Of a DNA stretch of 64,000 bases, positions 54,298 to 64,000 are shown piece by piece. The stretch is from Pachyseris speciosa. Lineage: Eukaryota; Cnidaria; Anthozoa; Scleractinia; Pachyseridae. The notes under the pieces are model-generated. The model worked only from the letters and a program-made list of their open reading frames with translations, was not told where the DNA came from and did no database searches. The DNA lies in the NCBI GenBank assembly GCA_016490735.1, contig JAEMWC010000006.1, positions 2,675,001 to 2,739,000 of the forward strand, written 5' to 3'. Within the stretch, counting starts at the first letter, position 1. Every line of letters starts with the position of its first letter. Both the position numbers and the translations under genes were made by a program.

Positions 54298-54372
54298 CAT
54301 CTTGTCTAGCCTGTGTGCAGACGTCTCCTACTTCCTTTGTTGGAGATGTCTGCACGCAGGCTACATCGCGTC
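54298..54372. mobile_element. 57-bp hairpin TIR element with 9-bp target duplication
   Basis: The element is 54307-54363. The left arm TAGCCTGTGTGCAGACGTCT and the right arm (reverse complement TAGCCTGCGTGCAGACATCT) match at 18 of these 20 bases. The spacer is only about 13 bp. The flanks catcttgtc (54298-54306) and catcgcgtc (54364-54372) match at 7 of 9 positions. The tip motif and duplication length agree with the elements at 19.6, 22.7 and 44.7 kb. Confidence 0.8.
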
Positions 54373-55555
54373 TAGCCAAAATGTAAACACAAGTTTGCTT
54401 TGAGAAAACCGTGAGAAACAAGCAACCAGAGAACGCTTTTTACTTCAATATTTCTTATCCTGGTTACAGCTCTATTTTTACTTGAGAAATACTCTTCGTG
54501 TTAACTAAACGCGCCATTTTTTTCAGAAAAAGTTTTGAATGAAACTGTAGCTGCGCTTGTGACGGAATATTGTTTATAATTTCTTTCGCCGTTCGGCTGT
54601 TTGATCGAACGTTTCTTTTGCCGTTTATTCGTTCGATCCGAGCTGAAATAAAGTTAATTCACTTTACTGTTTTCATTCCTTTCATCGGTTCGACTGTTGC
54701 TTCTTAGACATAACTTCGGAAAGCCGATAGATGTGTTCCGGCAATTTTACGGAAAATCAATATCTATTTGTCTGCCGGTTGACATATCGATTTATTTACA
54801 TCTGAGTGAGTAACAAATTTGCCTATTTTGACCCCTAACAATAGTCATTTCTACGCTTCGCGAATCCTCGACTAAAAAGGTACTTCATCAAAAACTTCTC
54901 AGTTGATCAGACTGTTTTGTTTTAGCCGGATGACTTTTCAAGAAGCCCAGAAACTCAGCTGCTCACCTCCCTTTCCCTGTTTTTTATGTCAGTGTAATAT
55001 ATTACATCATTAGTTTCTAAAATTATTAGATCTTCTGGTGGGGTGTACAGGTATGGGGGAAGGGGGGGGGGGGGGGGGTAAAATGAAGTTAATACCAAGA
55101 GCATAATGGTTATTAGCTCTTTGGGTTAAATATCACCTTTAAGCTTACTGTATGCAATGCATGAAAGTTGGTAAGATTGGCAAATTTTTAACCACTGAAA
55201 CACATTTTGAGTGTTGGAAGAAAAATATTGTTTACTGCAATTGTAGCTGTTGTTCCTGCGTGAGCTTAACAAGGTTATTAGCTAGGCCCAACAAATAACC
55301 TCACTTAAACTTACCGTTTCAGCCAAAATTTCCATCCTTCTCAGCTGTATACAACAAAGGCACTTCTCGTCTGTATTTTGTATTCATGAATGACTTTATC
55401 AACCTCCAATAAACTGTTTATTTAAAACAAAGCTTCGTGGAACCAAGCCTTCCACGTCCAAGGGTGGAATCACAATTTTCAATGCACGGCTGATAAATTG
55501 CAAACTGCGTTCATGCAACCTGTCAGGACGTGTTCACTGAAAAATATTTTTATTC
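54373..55555. other. No gene recognised; G-run
   Basis: A near-pure G-run of 18 or so bases lies at about 55061-55078. Otherwise short frames only. Confidence 0.5.
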
Positions 55556-55598
55556 GGTTCCAGTCTCCCCGCGGACACCTGATTTGGAAGTATCCATT
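55556..55598 (-). repeat. Dispersed repeat copy 3 (partial)
   Basis: On the minus strand aatggatacttccaaatcag then gtgtccgcggggagactgga, the first 40 bp of the repeat at 53673. Similarity does not continue. Confidence 0.75.
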
Positions 55599-56687
55599 CT
55601 AGTCACGGCCTAGAATAACCTTAGCCTCCCACACAATTAATTCTCGAAGGTAGAGGGGGTGTCCCTAGTTTCCAACAGGTGAGTACCGCTCATGCCAAAA
55701 AGGCGAGTACAGCTTTATGTTAAAATTGTGGTATGTTCCCAATACCAACCTATTTGCTTCACAACATAATTTGTTTTCAATTATCGTTTACAGAATGACA
55801 TACTTTTTATGCGGCGAAATGTTTACAGCCAGATATTGCAGTTAAGTTTCGATAAGTGTGGCAGGTTAAACTGAGAAGAAAATACCACTGAAAGGAACCT
55901 TACATGATTGCAAGAACTGAAGAGGAATCTCCTATTGCTAACAACAATCTTAGCCTCCTCCGTCGTTCTCAGGGGAGTCAAATTTCTCCTCCTCCCTCCC
56001 AAAAATAAAATGCTTTTCCACACCTTGTTCCAGTTATAGCTGTTTGACGACTACAATGGAATTTTAACTGAGTTATGTTGTGATAAATGAGATAATCTAT
56101 TGGCAGCTCAGAAATTTATTAAAAGGAGCTGTGCTGTTAACTGTAGATTCGGCTCCTGTTACTCCAAAAACACAGCAAACCTTAAGGAAAAACTTCCAAG
56201 GTCTATGTCCAAGCCCAAAACTGACCAAAACTGGATATGTTCGATTTCCGCCGATCTCTCTGGACACACCGTTTTATGAAAAGACAGATCCCTGTTTAAA
56301 AAATTGACGGCGGGTGGTTGGAAATTAAATAAAGGGGCGTAGTGCTTACAAGAGTTTGAAAGAACAAAATGCCATGCATGAATTCGGTCCAGCCGTCAAA
56401 TGGTTGACTTTGAACTGGGCGTTTTAAAAACAATAAACGGTTCAATATCTGCACAACATTTTTTTCCAGGGCATTTTAAGGGACTGTGAGCCAGCAATGG
56501 GGCGTGTCATGTTATCGTACAGCCAACAACAGTTTTAGTAGAAAAACGCGCCAGAAAGCAATCATTCCTGCCTAATTACCAGCCAAATATTTATCTAAGA
56601 TACGATATTTCCCAGCCAACAGCCATCAGCCATCATGCTTGAGGAACGGGTACTTTGCATATCGGATCCACTGAGCACGACTCCTGT
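55599..56687. other. No gene recognised
   Basis: Short frames on both strands without motifs. Confidence 0.5.
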
Positions 56688-56942
56688 AAGCTATCCATCA
56701 CAAGCGACGATCGCATGTTTTACTTGCTTTTACAACTTCATTCTACGGTCTTTTCAAAATGAAAATAATAAGGACTTCAAAGGACACAAACCTTTTGGAG
56801 TATCCAACCTCAGTTTGGCCTATCCATTCCGGCACACAGTACAGATTCGTCGCGATGTTCGAGAGGTGATACGAAAAGTTAGAAAAGAGTCGGAAAAATA
56901 GGCTCCAGTCTCCGCGCGGACACCTGAGTTTGGAGTATCCAT
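56688..56942 (-). repeat. Dispersed repeat copy 2
   Basis: The reverse complement aligns with 53673-53950 from atggatactccaaactcagg to cgatcgtcgcttgtgatgga, with a gap of about 25 bp relative to copy 1 near ttggatactccaaaaggttt. Confidence 0.8.
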
Positions 56943-59900
56943 TTTATCGCGGTCAACAAAAATGATGATCACGTGGTAGCAACCAAGTCCACTCCACCAA
57001 ATCGTCCAACTGTGTTGGATGATCTTGCTATCGCTTGGCCGGGCCTTAAGAAAACGGCACTCCTTTACCAAATTCAGAAAAAAACGTTAAGCGTATTTCT
57101 TCAAGATCAACAATTATGAGATTTTCTCTAAAATTTGGTATCTGGTCTTTCTCACCATTACGGCCGCACTAACTGATTCAGTTGGTATTCTTTGAAGTCC
57201 GTGGAGGTAACTCAGCTGCAATCCAACAGCAAAGCGAGTCGTGTTTAAAATGTTGTTAACGAAATGTGTCAATGTTAACCCACGAGAGCAAAAGTTAAAC
57301 TGAAATGAGGTTTTGAGCGCAGTTTAAGAAGTCTCCGCCTGCTGCATCAGCCAATCAGAAGGCGTGTTTACTTTGACAAACAATTGGATTATCATAAGTT
57401 TCGATCTCGGGAAATAAAGGGAGAAAATACCGCGTGTACTGCTCAACTAGAATTGCACTCATTAAATGGGGAAACATGAGTGGAAAGCAAGCGAAACTGA
57501 ATGTGGAAGGTTAAAGCCAGGGACTATATCGCTTCTCACTGTTATGTTAATTTTTTTGTGCAGCTCAACACCTTTTCAAGTACATAGTATGCAGTATGTA
57601 GTCACGTAGAGCAATCCAATTTTTTTTTTTTTTTTTTTTTGTGATTGAAAGATTTAGCAAAGAACATAATAGAGCTTAGGTATGCTGCGGATGCTTTTGT
57701 TTCAGATGGTGAAGTTGTACGTGACGTGGATTTAATCTAGATTACTGCCACTGGTGAGTTGGACAATGTGAGGTTAATAAAAAATTGGTGCCCCCTCATA
57801 AATGCCAGGGTGGGGGTCTTTGAAAGGAAGTCCATAACACGCGGATTGTATTCATCCAGTTATTTACTTTTTTACCCCAGAGGTGATGGTGAAAAGAGAA
57901 TTACAATTTACAGTCAGCTAAGCTCACTGAACAGTACAATATGCCCGAGCTGGAAGTCTTACGCTCTCACCAGACGCTTACTCTGTAATGTGCTCATGCA
58001 GAAGACGCTTGAGAAGCGGAACTAACGAACGTTGAGAACATACTTTTGAAAGAATAAAAGGAGTATCGTTGTTGTAAGGGTCGATTTATCCAGGAAGTAA
58101 CGATTACGTACTTCCTCCGCAGTCACGCGTGTTGGCAGAACAAAGAGTTCTCGTTGTGTTCTAGCACGCTAGGACTTGTAATGGTAACAATCTGTATTTA
58201 CTAAACAACCCTTTGAAATGGTCAACTTGACAAAACAGTACATCTTGCGTCGTGCAAGTGAAAACATTCTTCTTGGCCTTAAAGAAATCAAGCCTAATTT
58301 CGCTATGTCGTTTTTGTGCTAAGTAGTTTACGCTACAAGACGAAACGACACAATGTCCCAAGCAAGGCTCACCCCCTAGCCTATATTTGGATAAGAGTGA
58401 AACTTGATTGAAACAACCTGACAGCAGTTCGAGTTCATTTGTTAGAGCACATGGAGAAGTGCATCGCTTAAGCAACCCGCGTTCAACAAAAGTGGTAAAG
58501 AAACCAGTGGTAATCAGTTAACAGATCTCCATCTGATTATCATGACGCTTTGTAACACTGTAAAGTCCCTATTGTCACCAGAACAAAATGGATACAGCGT
58601 TTATTTTTATCTTAATTGCTTCGCACCGGGAAAATCAACGAGAAGTGGGAACCACTGCAGTTGTTATTCCTTTGCGATAGGGTTTTTGTCTCTCTAAGGA
58701 CGTCGTTATCAAAGTTAGTAAACTGCGGAAAAACACCTTTTGTGGCAACATTTTTTAGTCCAGCGTTAAGGCCCTTGAATCTCAAATATCAAAATCTAAC
58801 AATGTAATAAAGTGTATAACGGGGAGGGACATGAAATACAGAGGGAAAATCACGCCAAAAAGAATCCCGCTTTTGGACGCTCATCTTTTCGGGCAGTTTT
58901 AATAGATGATCATTCACAAAGAATCCTTTTGTTATATTCTGCATACTAATGAGGCATTAGAGAAAAAGCGAAATATCCGACGGTTTGGTTTAGAAGCGAC
59001 CAGCTTGCGAAAACTGAAGGAACATTAACGTCGCAAATCGTAAAATCTCAATATACACCGTGTAGCCTTTTCCAACGGCGATGTTTTACATTCGTCGGCG
59101 AAAACCAAACAGAGGCAGTTCGTCTTAATTAACGTAGAATTTGGTAAATATTCCAGAATATTCATGAGATAAGAGACAGGATAATAGAAAAAAGAAGCAT
59201 GGGACCATGAGCGGACAGTAAAACCTCGATTAAAATCGGTTGTGTTTTGATCGTGTGTAAACAAATAAAATGGCAAATCAATCTTTAATGACGATGAATG
59301 AGAATGGGGCACAAGTGTGACATTTAAGAAATATAAAACAAAACAAAACAAGCCAGCAGCTGATTTTCTTTCTGTAGACAAAAAACTGTATTTATACTGC
59401 TTTCTTTGGGAAAAATGCCCAATTTACGACTGGGTTTCATTTAAGCATGGACTATGAAGTCGTTAATTTAAGTTTGAAGCGAGTCTCAAAGGCGTATGAT
59501 TTAAATTTTGTTCACTCCATATGATCTGCGAAGCACTCAATAAGAGATCAACAGCTGAAGAAACTGCTACTGAATAAAAGGCATTTCACACTTTTAGAAA
59601 CCCATTAAAACTAATCTTCAACACTTAACACCATGGGTTTCTGAATTTGAATATATTCACAGTTGATACTGTTAATAAAAGCTGATTGAGAAGTCCAAAT
59701 GGCAATTTGGTGAGGTTTTAACGGAAACAAGTGAATCAAACTGATGGGGTCGGTAAAGAGCATACTTTCGACACTTCAAGATGTCAGAACTCGCGAAAAG
59801 AGCCACTTTGATTAGTTGGATGGGATAGAAACCATGCAGTAAAGACTCACGAGGTTATCCCTCGGTAAACACGCTTTCCAGACGGTGACAAGCGACAGAA

Positions 59901-60992
59901 TAACGTGTTATAAAACGCGACGCTTTCATACACTCTTCATACACGGAAGTTAAGCCTCTAGAACACAAAGGAGCGTCAGGCTTTTTTTACTAAGTTGTTG
60001 TGTGACAAAGTGAGGACGAACATTTTGTAAAGCAATAAAAGCTGCCTAGAGTGTTACAAATAAAACCCTTTAAAGAAACAATGAGTCGCGTTCTGCCACC
60101 CATTCACTGCGGCCGCCGATTTGAGCAGCAAACAATGCGAAACACATCGTATCACACGATATGAAATTCTTAAATCACAAAAAAGGCTATTTGTTTATGG
60201 ATGGTGATTGTATCTTTTTGCAGAGTTATAGTGTGGTCTTGACGGTAAGGCCGAGTTTTTCGGCGAGACACACAAAGAACGACGAACTAACCGGTCTCAA
60301 AGCGCAATTGAAACGCCCGAGTAAACAAGTATGGCAGTGAAGGATCGTTAATAGGTAAGGTAAGGTAAGGCTGAATTCTGTTTGAATGATCTATTTTACT
60401 CGGGGCGGTATTCATTTGTTGTCGTCATCCGCATCAAAATGTTTCTGGACGAAGGGTGGGTAATTATTTTAATACTTTCAGTAAATTCTAGCGTTTGAAG
60501 TAACGACAACACTGAGGAGAAACTGGCTTTTACTGATATCCCGTCGCATCAGCTAATTTGTTACGGTTCGTTCTTTTTAACAAAAGGCAAACGAAAGTTT
60601 CAGATTAAAGCTCTTTGAATAGCTAACAACACGTTCTCCGTCACAATACAAGAGCGTTGGACTGCCTCATACTGACTGGAATTAAGTCGTCGATTAAATC
60701 TCTCAGATCCAGAACCACTATTACCCTTCATCTCTGCGAGAAATTTATGGATTACAGCTCGCCAATTACTGTTTGAGTTTTTCTAGTGAAAGAGTTTTGA
60801 AATGAAAGTCCATTTTCTTGTGGATCCAGCTGGAGTTTGATTGAAACCAAGGAACAAAATAATCGATAGTAAACACACCAACGTTCTTTTATTCTGAAAG
60901 ATCGAACTGACGGAGAAGAACATAAATATTTTCCGAGCTGTGAAAACATTTGAGAAAGTTTCAAACAGAAAACCGGTGTCCTAGCAAATTTG
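56943..60992. other. No gene recognised
   Basis: A T-run of about 21 bases lies at 57620-57640. A triple ggtaa unit is at about 60355-60369. Frames at 57759-58025, 58161-58475 and 59025-59381 are open without recognisable motifs. Confidence 0.5.
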
Positions 60993-61284
60993 CCCCCCCC
61001 CCCCCCCCCCAAGATTTGGACCCCTCGGTCCAAATCCGCTAGCGGACTCCCCGGCCCAAATCCGCTAGCGAATATGGACCCCCGGGGACCAAATCCGCTA
61101 GTGGATTTGGACCCCCTTCGCAGATTTCGACCCCCCATTACAACTTACTTAAATTTGCAAAGGAATTTTATTACCTTTCTCAATAGAACGCTTGTTTTCA
61201 GGGGAGTCCAGATCCGCGAAAGGGGGTCCAAATCCGCTAGCGGATCTGGACCGGGGGGTCCAAATCCACTAGTGGATCTTGACC

Positions 61285-61316
<32 letters not shown>

Positions 61317-61324
61317 GCTGTGAC
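60993..61324. repeat. GGTCCAAATCCGCTAGCGGATTTGGACC-type minisatellite
   Basis: After a C-run of about 18 (60993-61010) come at least eight copies of ggtccaaatccgctagcgga or its complement, each a near-palindrome centred on GCTAGC, separated by C- or G-runs of 4-6. A unique-looking 80-bp spacer (about 61136-61204) matches the start of the window. Long frames across it (GPRG, ADLD, ASGFGP repeats) are artefacts. Confidence 0.92.
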
Positions 61325-62106
61325 ACAGGTCAAAACTTAAAGCCTCTCTTCAGCGCGCGAGAATTGTCTTAACCATACATCTAATATACCGCGGTAAGCT
61401 TGCTACTTTCGCCTTTCAATTTTTTCTCAAACTGAAATCAGTATAGCCAGATATACTTGTGATTGGCCTTGAGCAAAATACCCTTTTATTTTTCTGACTG
61501 AAAACCTGAAAACTTTACTTTATTTAAGATGGTGACTAATTCCGCTTGACTTTTGTTCAGATATTTCAGTTCGGTTTAGCCGTCTCTTAAATTGACAAAG
61601 GTTACGTCAATGTTATGATATGATGAAGCCATTCAGTAGAAACTAACTTGATAATTGAAGTCGAAACTTTCAAGGACACTTGTACATAACATTACAGCAA
61701 AGATTGGCTTCTAATTATTGGATATATTGGTGAAGTATTCACTGTAAATTCGAAGAAACTGCCAACTTCCTTTTTTAGCTTCTGATTCTGTTCCCAAAGT
61801 CCTCAAACCAGTTAGGTTGACAATCTTTCGAAGAAGTTGAGTTTATCGGGGTTTTTTGCGCTTGTTTAATTCTGTAGCTATTAAGGGCTAGTTCTCATAT
61901 GTTCATCATACACATGTGAGCGAACAAATGGAAATCAAATAATAATCATGTCAGTTTGTTAAATTATTCCGTGGACTGTCGGTTCGACATTTTCTGCCAG
62001 GGATCAATCGATTATCTGGCCACTTGCTTTGAGTTCGCGCATTTAGATTCAAACGTTTTGTTTACGTTCCAGTAGTTTGGTTTGACAATTTTAATTAAAT
62101 ACTAAA
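61325..62106. other. No gene recognised
   Basis: A+T-rich, short frames only. Confidence 0.5.
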
Positions 62107-62246
62107 TACCTCTTACTAAACGAGTCCGAGGTCCGTACTGTTTTTTCACGTTGATTTACGACCCAAGCGCGAATCGCGCGGGCCATGAACTAATGGCAAA
62201 AAACGAGGATCGGTAACTTACAGTACGGACCGAGAAAACGAGGTTA
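62107..62246. repeat. Foldback element around the word ggtccgtactgt
   Basis: The left arm tacctcttactaaacgagtc, cgaggtccgtactgt pairs imperfectly with the right arm acagtacggaccgag, aaaacgaggttagtaagata. The spacer contains gcgcgaatcgcgcg. No target duplication was found. Confidence 0.65.
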
Positions 62247-62301
62247 GTAAGATATTTATTATATCTCTGAGGTTACGTAAGAAAACTAGTTAAAGTCAAG
62301 C

Positions 62302-62325
62302 GGGCCGTACTGTAGAATACGGCCC
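62302..62325. repeat. 8-bp-arm hairpin gggccgta...tacggccc
   Basis: Perfect arms with an 8-nt loop. It repeats the ccgtactgt word of the preceding foldback, so it is probably another remnant of the same family. Confidence 0.6.
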
Positions 62326-63340
62326 ACAAAATTGACCAATCACAGCGCGCGTACTAAGTGAGAGATATAATAATGATAAGGACTCCGCAAATGATCGGAA
62401 ACCCGCAAAAGCAAATCAACTTTAATTTTTGGTGATCAGGACGAAAATCGGAATAAATTTCTTATTAATTCACTAATTCAACCGCCCACAAAATTACATA
62501 TTACTCTCCATTCTCCAATGATTGCAGTTAATAATGAACTTTAAAGAAATAGTATTGGAACGTTCATCAAAAGATTAGTTATCTTGGGCCGGGATATTTG
62601 TTCTGCCTTTGCAATTGAAAGGCCAATCAATGTGTTTCAATACTTTCCTTGCGGCAAACCCCTGAGGCACACGCTGTGGTTTGGGCGCATTGTTTGTCAG
62701 TGATCGGGAATTAATGAAACATAGAATTTTCCTCAAAGATACACGATGCAGCAGCCACAATGTAACAAAAGTGAAACTGATGAAAACATTGAAAGGAAGA
62801 TTCTGTGATTCTGAGCCGGAGCCTCTCTTTTCGCTCAGTTGGTTCATTTGTGTGGAGTAATCTCGCACCTTTTTCAGACCTCTATTTTCGTTGGTCCATA
62901 TGACCTGTAGCTTCTTTTGTTATCAGGGTTAGGTGTATTGCTTGTGTTGTATCATCTAATTGTTTCATTCTCCAATCACAGACCGCGTCTGGAAAGCTAC
63001 AGGCTCTCTCTTTAAACTGTTGGTTTAATTTTTGCATTACATAGAGCAGGGATATACTCACCGAAACTTTTTCATGCTTCCCGACCCAGACGCAGGGAAC
63101 ACTGAATTCCAAACACGGATCCCGAGAACAGTACTACGAAAAAGAAAGACTGTGGCCCAGCCGCTGCAATAGCCATATTTATGGCTTTTGCCTTCAAGCT
63201 GACTACAAACGATACACCCAGGCACCCACAATATCACTACTCCATGAAACATACAGCTATTAAGAAAAAATAGTAAGCGATCACTAGTCCTGCGATACAG
63301 AATACTTTGACTTTCGATCATTTTACCCAAGTAGTATGAC

Positions 63341-63742
63341 AAAAAGGATTTTTACAATGCACGGTGTTTACCTGGCGTTTTGATTGGTCTAGATGGGTCT
63401 GTGATTAAAGTATAGACGCACGAATAACGTCATGCGCCGGAGAAAGTAAAAATAAATAAATAAACGAACAATGTATTTAACAAATGGACTCTATTTGGCA
63501 GTGACTGTGTGCTCTGATAACGCACGATTGACGTCAATAGAAACGCGATAAGAACAAAAACGTCATCCGTTCGTTATCAGACTACACGCGATCAGCTGCC
63601 AAATGGAATCTATTTATTTCGCACATTGATTTTTAACTTCCTTTGGTTGATGACGTCATTCGTGCGTCTGTACTTTAATCGCAAACTCCTCCAGACCAAT
63701 CAAAACGCGAGGTTTACACCGTCCATTGTATAAAAAAGTCAA
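63341..63742. mobile_element. Foldback element with inner CRE-containing palindrome
   Basis: The outer arms of about 90-100 bp pair: gcacggtgtttacctggcgt, tttgattggtctagatgggt, attaaagtatagacgcacga at the left against gacgtcattcgtgcgtctgt, actttaatcgcaaactcctc, cagaccaatcaaaacgcgag and gtttacaccgtcc at the right. The tips read tttttacaatg / cattgtataaa, consistent with a TA target. Inside, 63494-63606 is a second palindrome (tttggcagtgactgtgtgct ... atcagctgccaaatgg). Confidence 0.75.
63494..63606. promoter_or_regulatory. Inner palindrome with CTGATAACGCACG and TGACGTCA
   Basis: TGACGTCA (63529-63536), the full cAMP-response-element consensus, lies two bases after CTGATAACGCACG. The right half of the palindrome carries degenerate inverted versions (cgttatcag, aacgtcat). 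Regulatory activity is an inference from the motif. Confidence 0.45.
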
Positions 63743-63747
63743 AGAGA

Positions 63748-63922
63748 TTCCATGTTGCAGTGCGTGTGTACTCTGATAACGCACGGGTGACGTCAAAACT
63801 TGGTAAGAACATCAGCCACGCTGCTTTGCCTGCGGCTCGTAGCGTACTTCTTTGTTCTTGTCACGTTTTCACATTATCCGTGAGTTATTAGAGTACACAC
63901 CACACGCAAGACCAAATGGAAT
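63748..63922. repeat. Second CRE-containing palindrome
   Basis: attccatgttgcagtgcgtg, tgtactctgataacgcacgg, gtgacgtc pairs with the right half (ttttcacattatccgtgagt, tattagagtacacaccacac, gcaagaccaaatggaat). It repeats CTGATAACGCACG plus TGACGTCA (63788-63795) at the same spacing as in 63494-63606. Confidence 0.7.
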
Positions 63923-64000
63923 CTTTATGTTAAATAGAGTACAGTAAAGAGAAACGAAAAAATGTGAACCCGGCATATTCACGAGCTAGCATATAATAGA

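Noticed and set aside
60752..61340. GFGP/ADLD/GVQI repeat proteins on both strands
   Set aside because: Translations of the GGTCCAAATCC minisatellite.

Overview
Eukaryotic, almost certainly invertebrate nuclear DNA. The best guess is a stony coral or another anthozoan. That guess rests on remembered similarity of the repeats (tRNA-headed SINEs, a minisatellite built on GGTCCAAATCC, and TAGCCTG-tipped foldback elements) to cnidarian genomes; no search was run. There is no operon structure and there are no long host reading frames. The window is intergenic and/or intronic, A+T-rich and dense in mobile DNA. The only host-gene candidate is a 70-bp signal-peptide exon at 6211-6280 on the minus strand.

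Layout. 1-5180 is mostly featureless apart from a repeat remnant and a hairpin. 5181-5441 is a long (AG)n tract. 6-18 kb is mostly featureless, with a pogo/mariner-like MITE at 10964-11132. 18.5-23 kb is a MITE cluster: two elements flanked by TAA, two with perfect 9-bp target duplications, and a head-to-head SINE pair. 22.2-25.5 kb holds a duplicated upstream-like segment, a LINE fragment and a THAP-like fragment. 26.1-31.4 kb has a MITE with an 8-bp duplication, a (CT)n tract and a 46-bp element with a 9-10-bp duplication. 32.46-33.87 kb is copy A of a 1.4-kb repeat. 34.1-34.7 kb is a non-LTR reverse transcriptase fragment. 36.9-37.0 kb is a tiny retroposed insert with a poly(A) tail.

37648-43837 is a decayed Ty3/gypsy LTR retrotransposon on the minus strand. 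LTRs, primer-binding site, polypurine tract, gag, protease, RT, RNase H and integrase are all recognisable. The RT active site and the nucleocapsid zinc knuckle are damaged.

44.6-48.4 kb is a nested structure. A large foldback element (about 340-bp arms) is split by a 2.9-kb TIR element with a perfect 9-bp target duplication. The inner element carries a ZAD-like zinc-finger exon, a fragment of a RecQ-like helicase on the opposite strand, and copy B of the 1.4-kb repeat. A tRNA-derived SINE follows at 48.5 kb. 49-61 kb is sparse: a repeat in three copies and a 57-bp hairpin MITE with a 9-bp duplication. 61-64 kb holds the GGTCCAAATCC minisatellite and large foldback elements with repeated CRE-like sites.

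The main signal is a set of TIR elements of very different size (57 bp to 2.9 kb) that share a TA(G/A) tip, a CTG...CAG mini-hairpin inside the TIR tip, and 9-bp target duplications. This looks like one Mutator-like transposition system, with one member carrying gene fragments.
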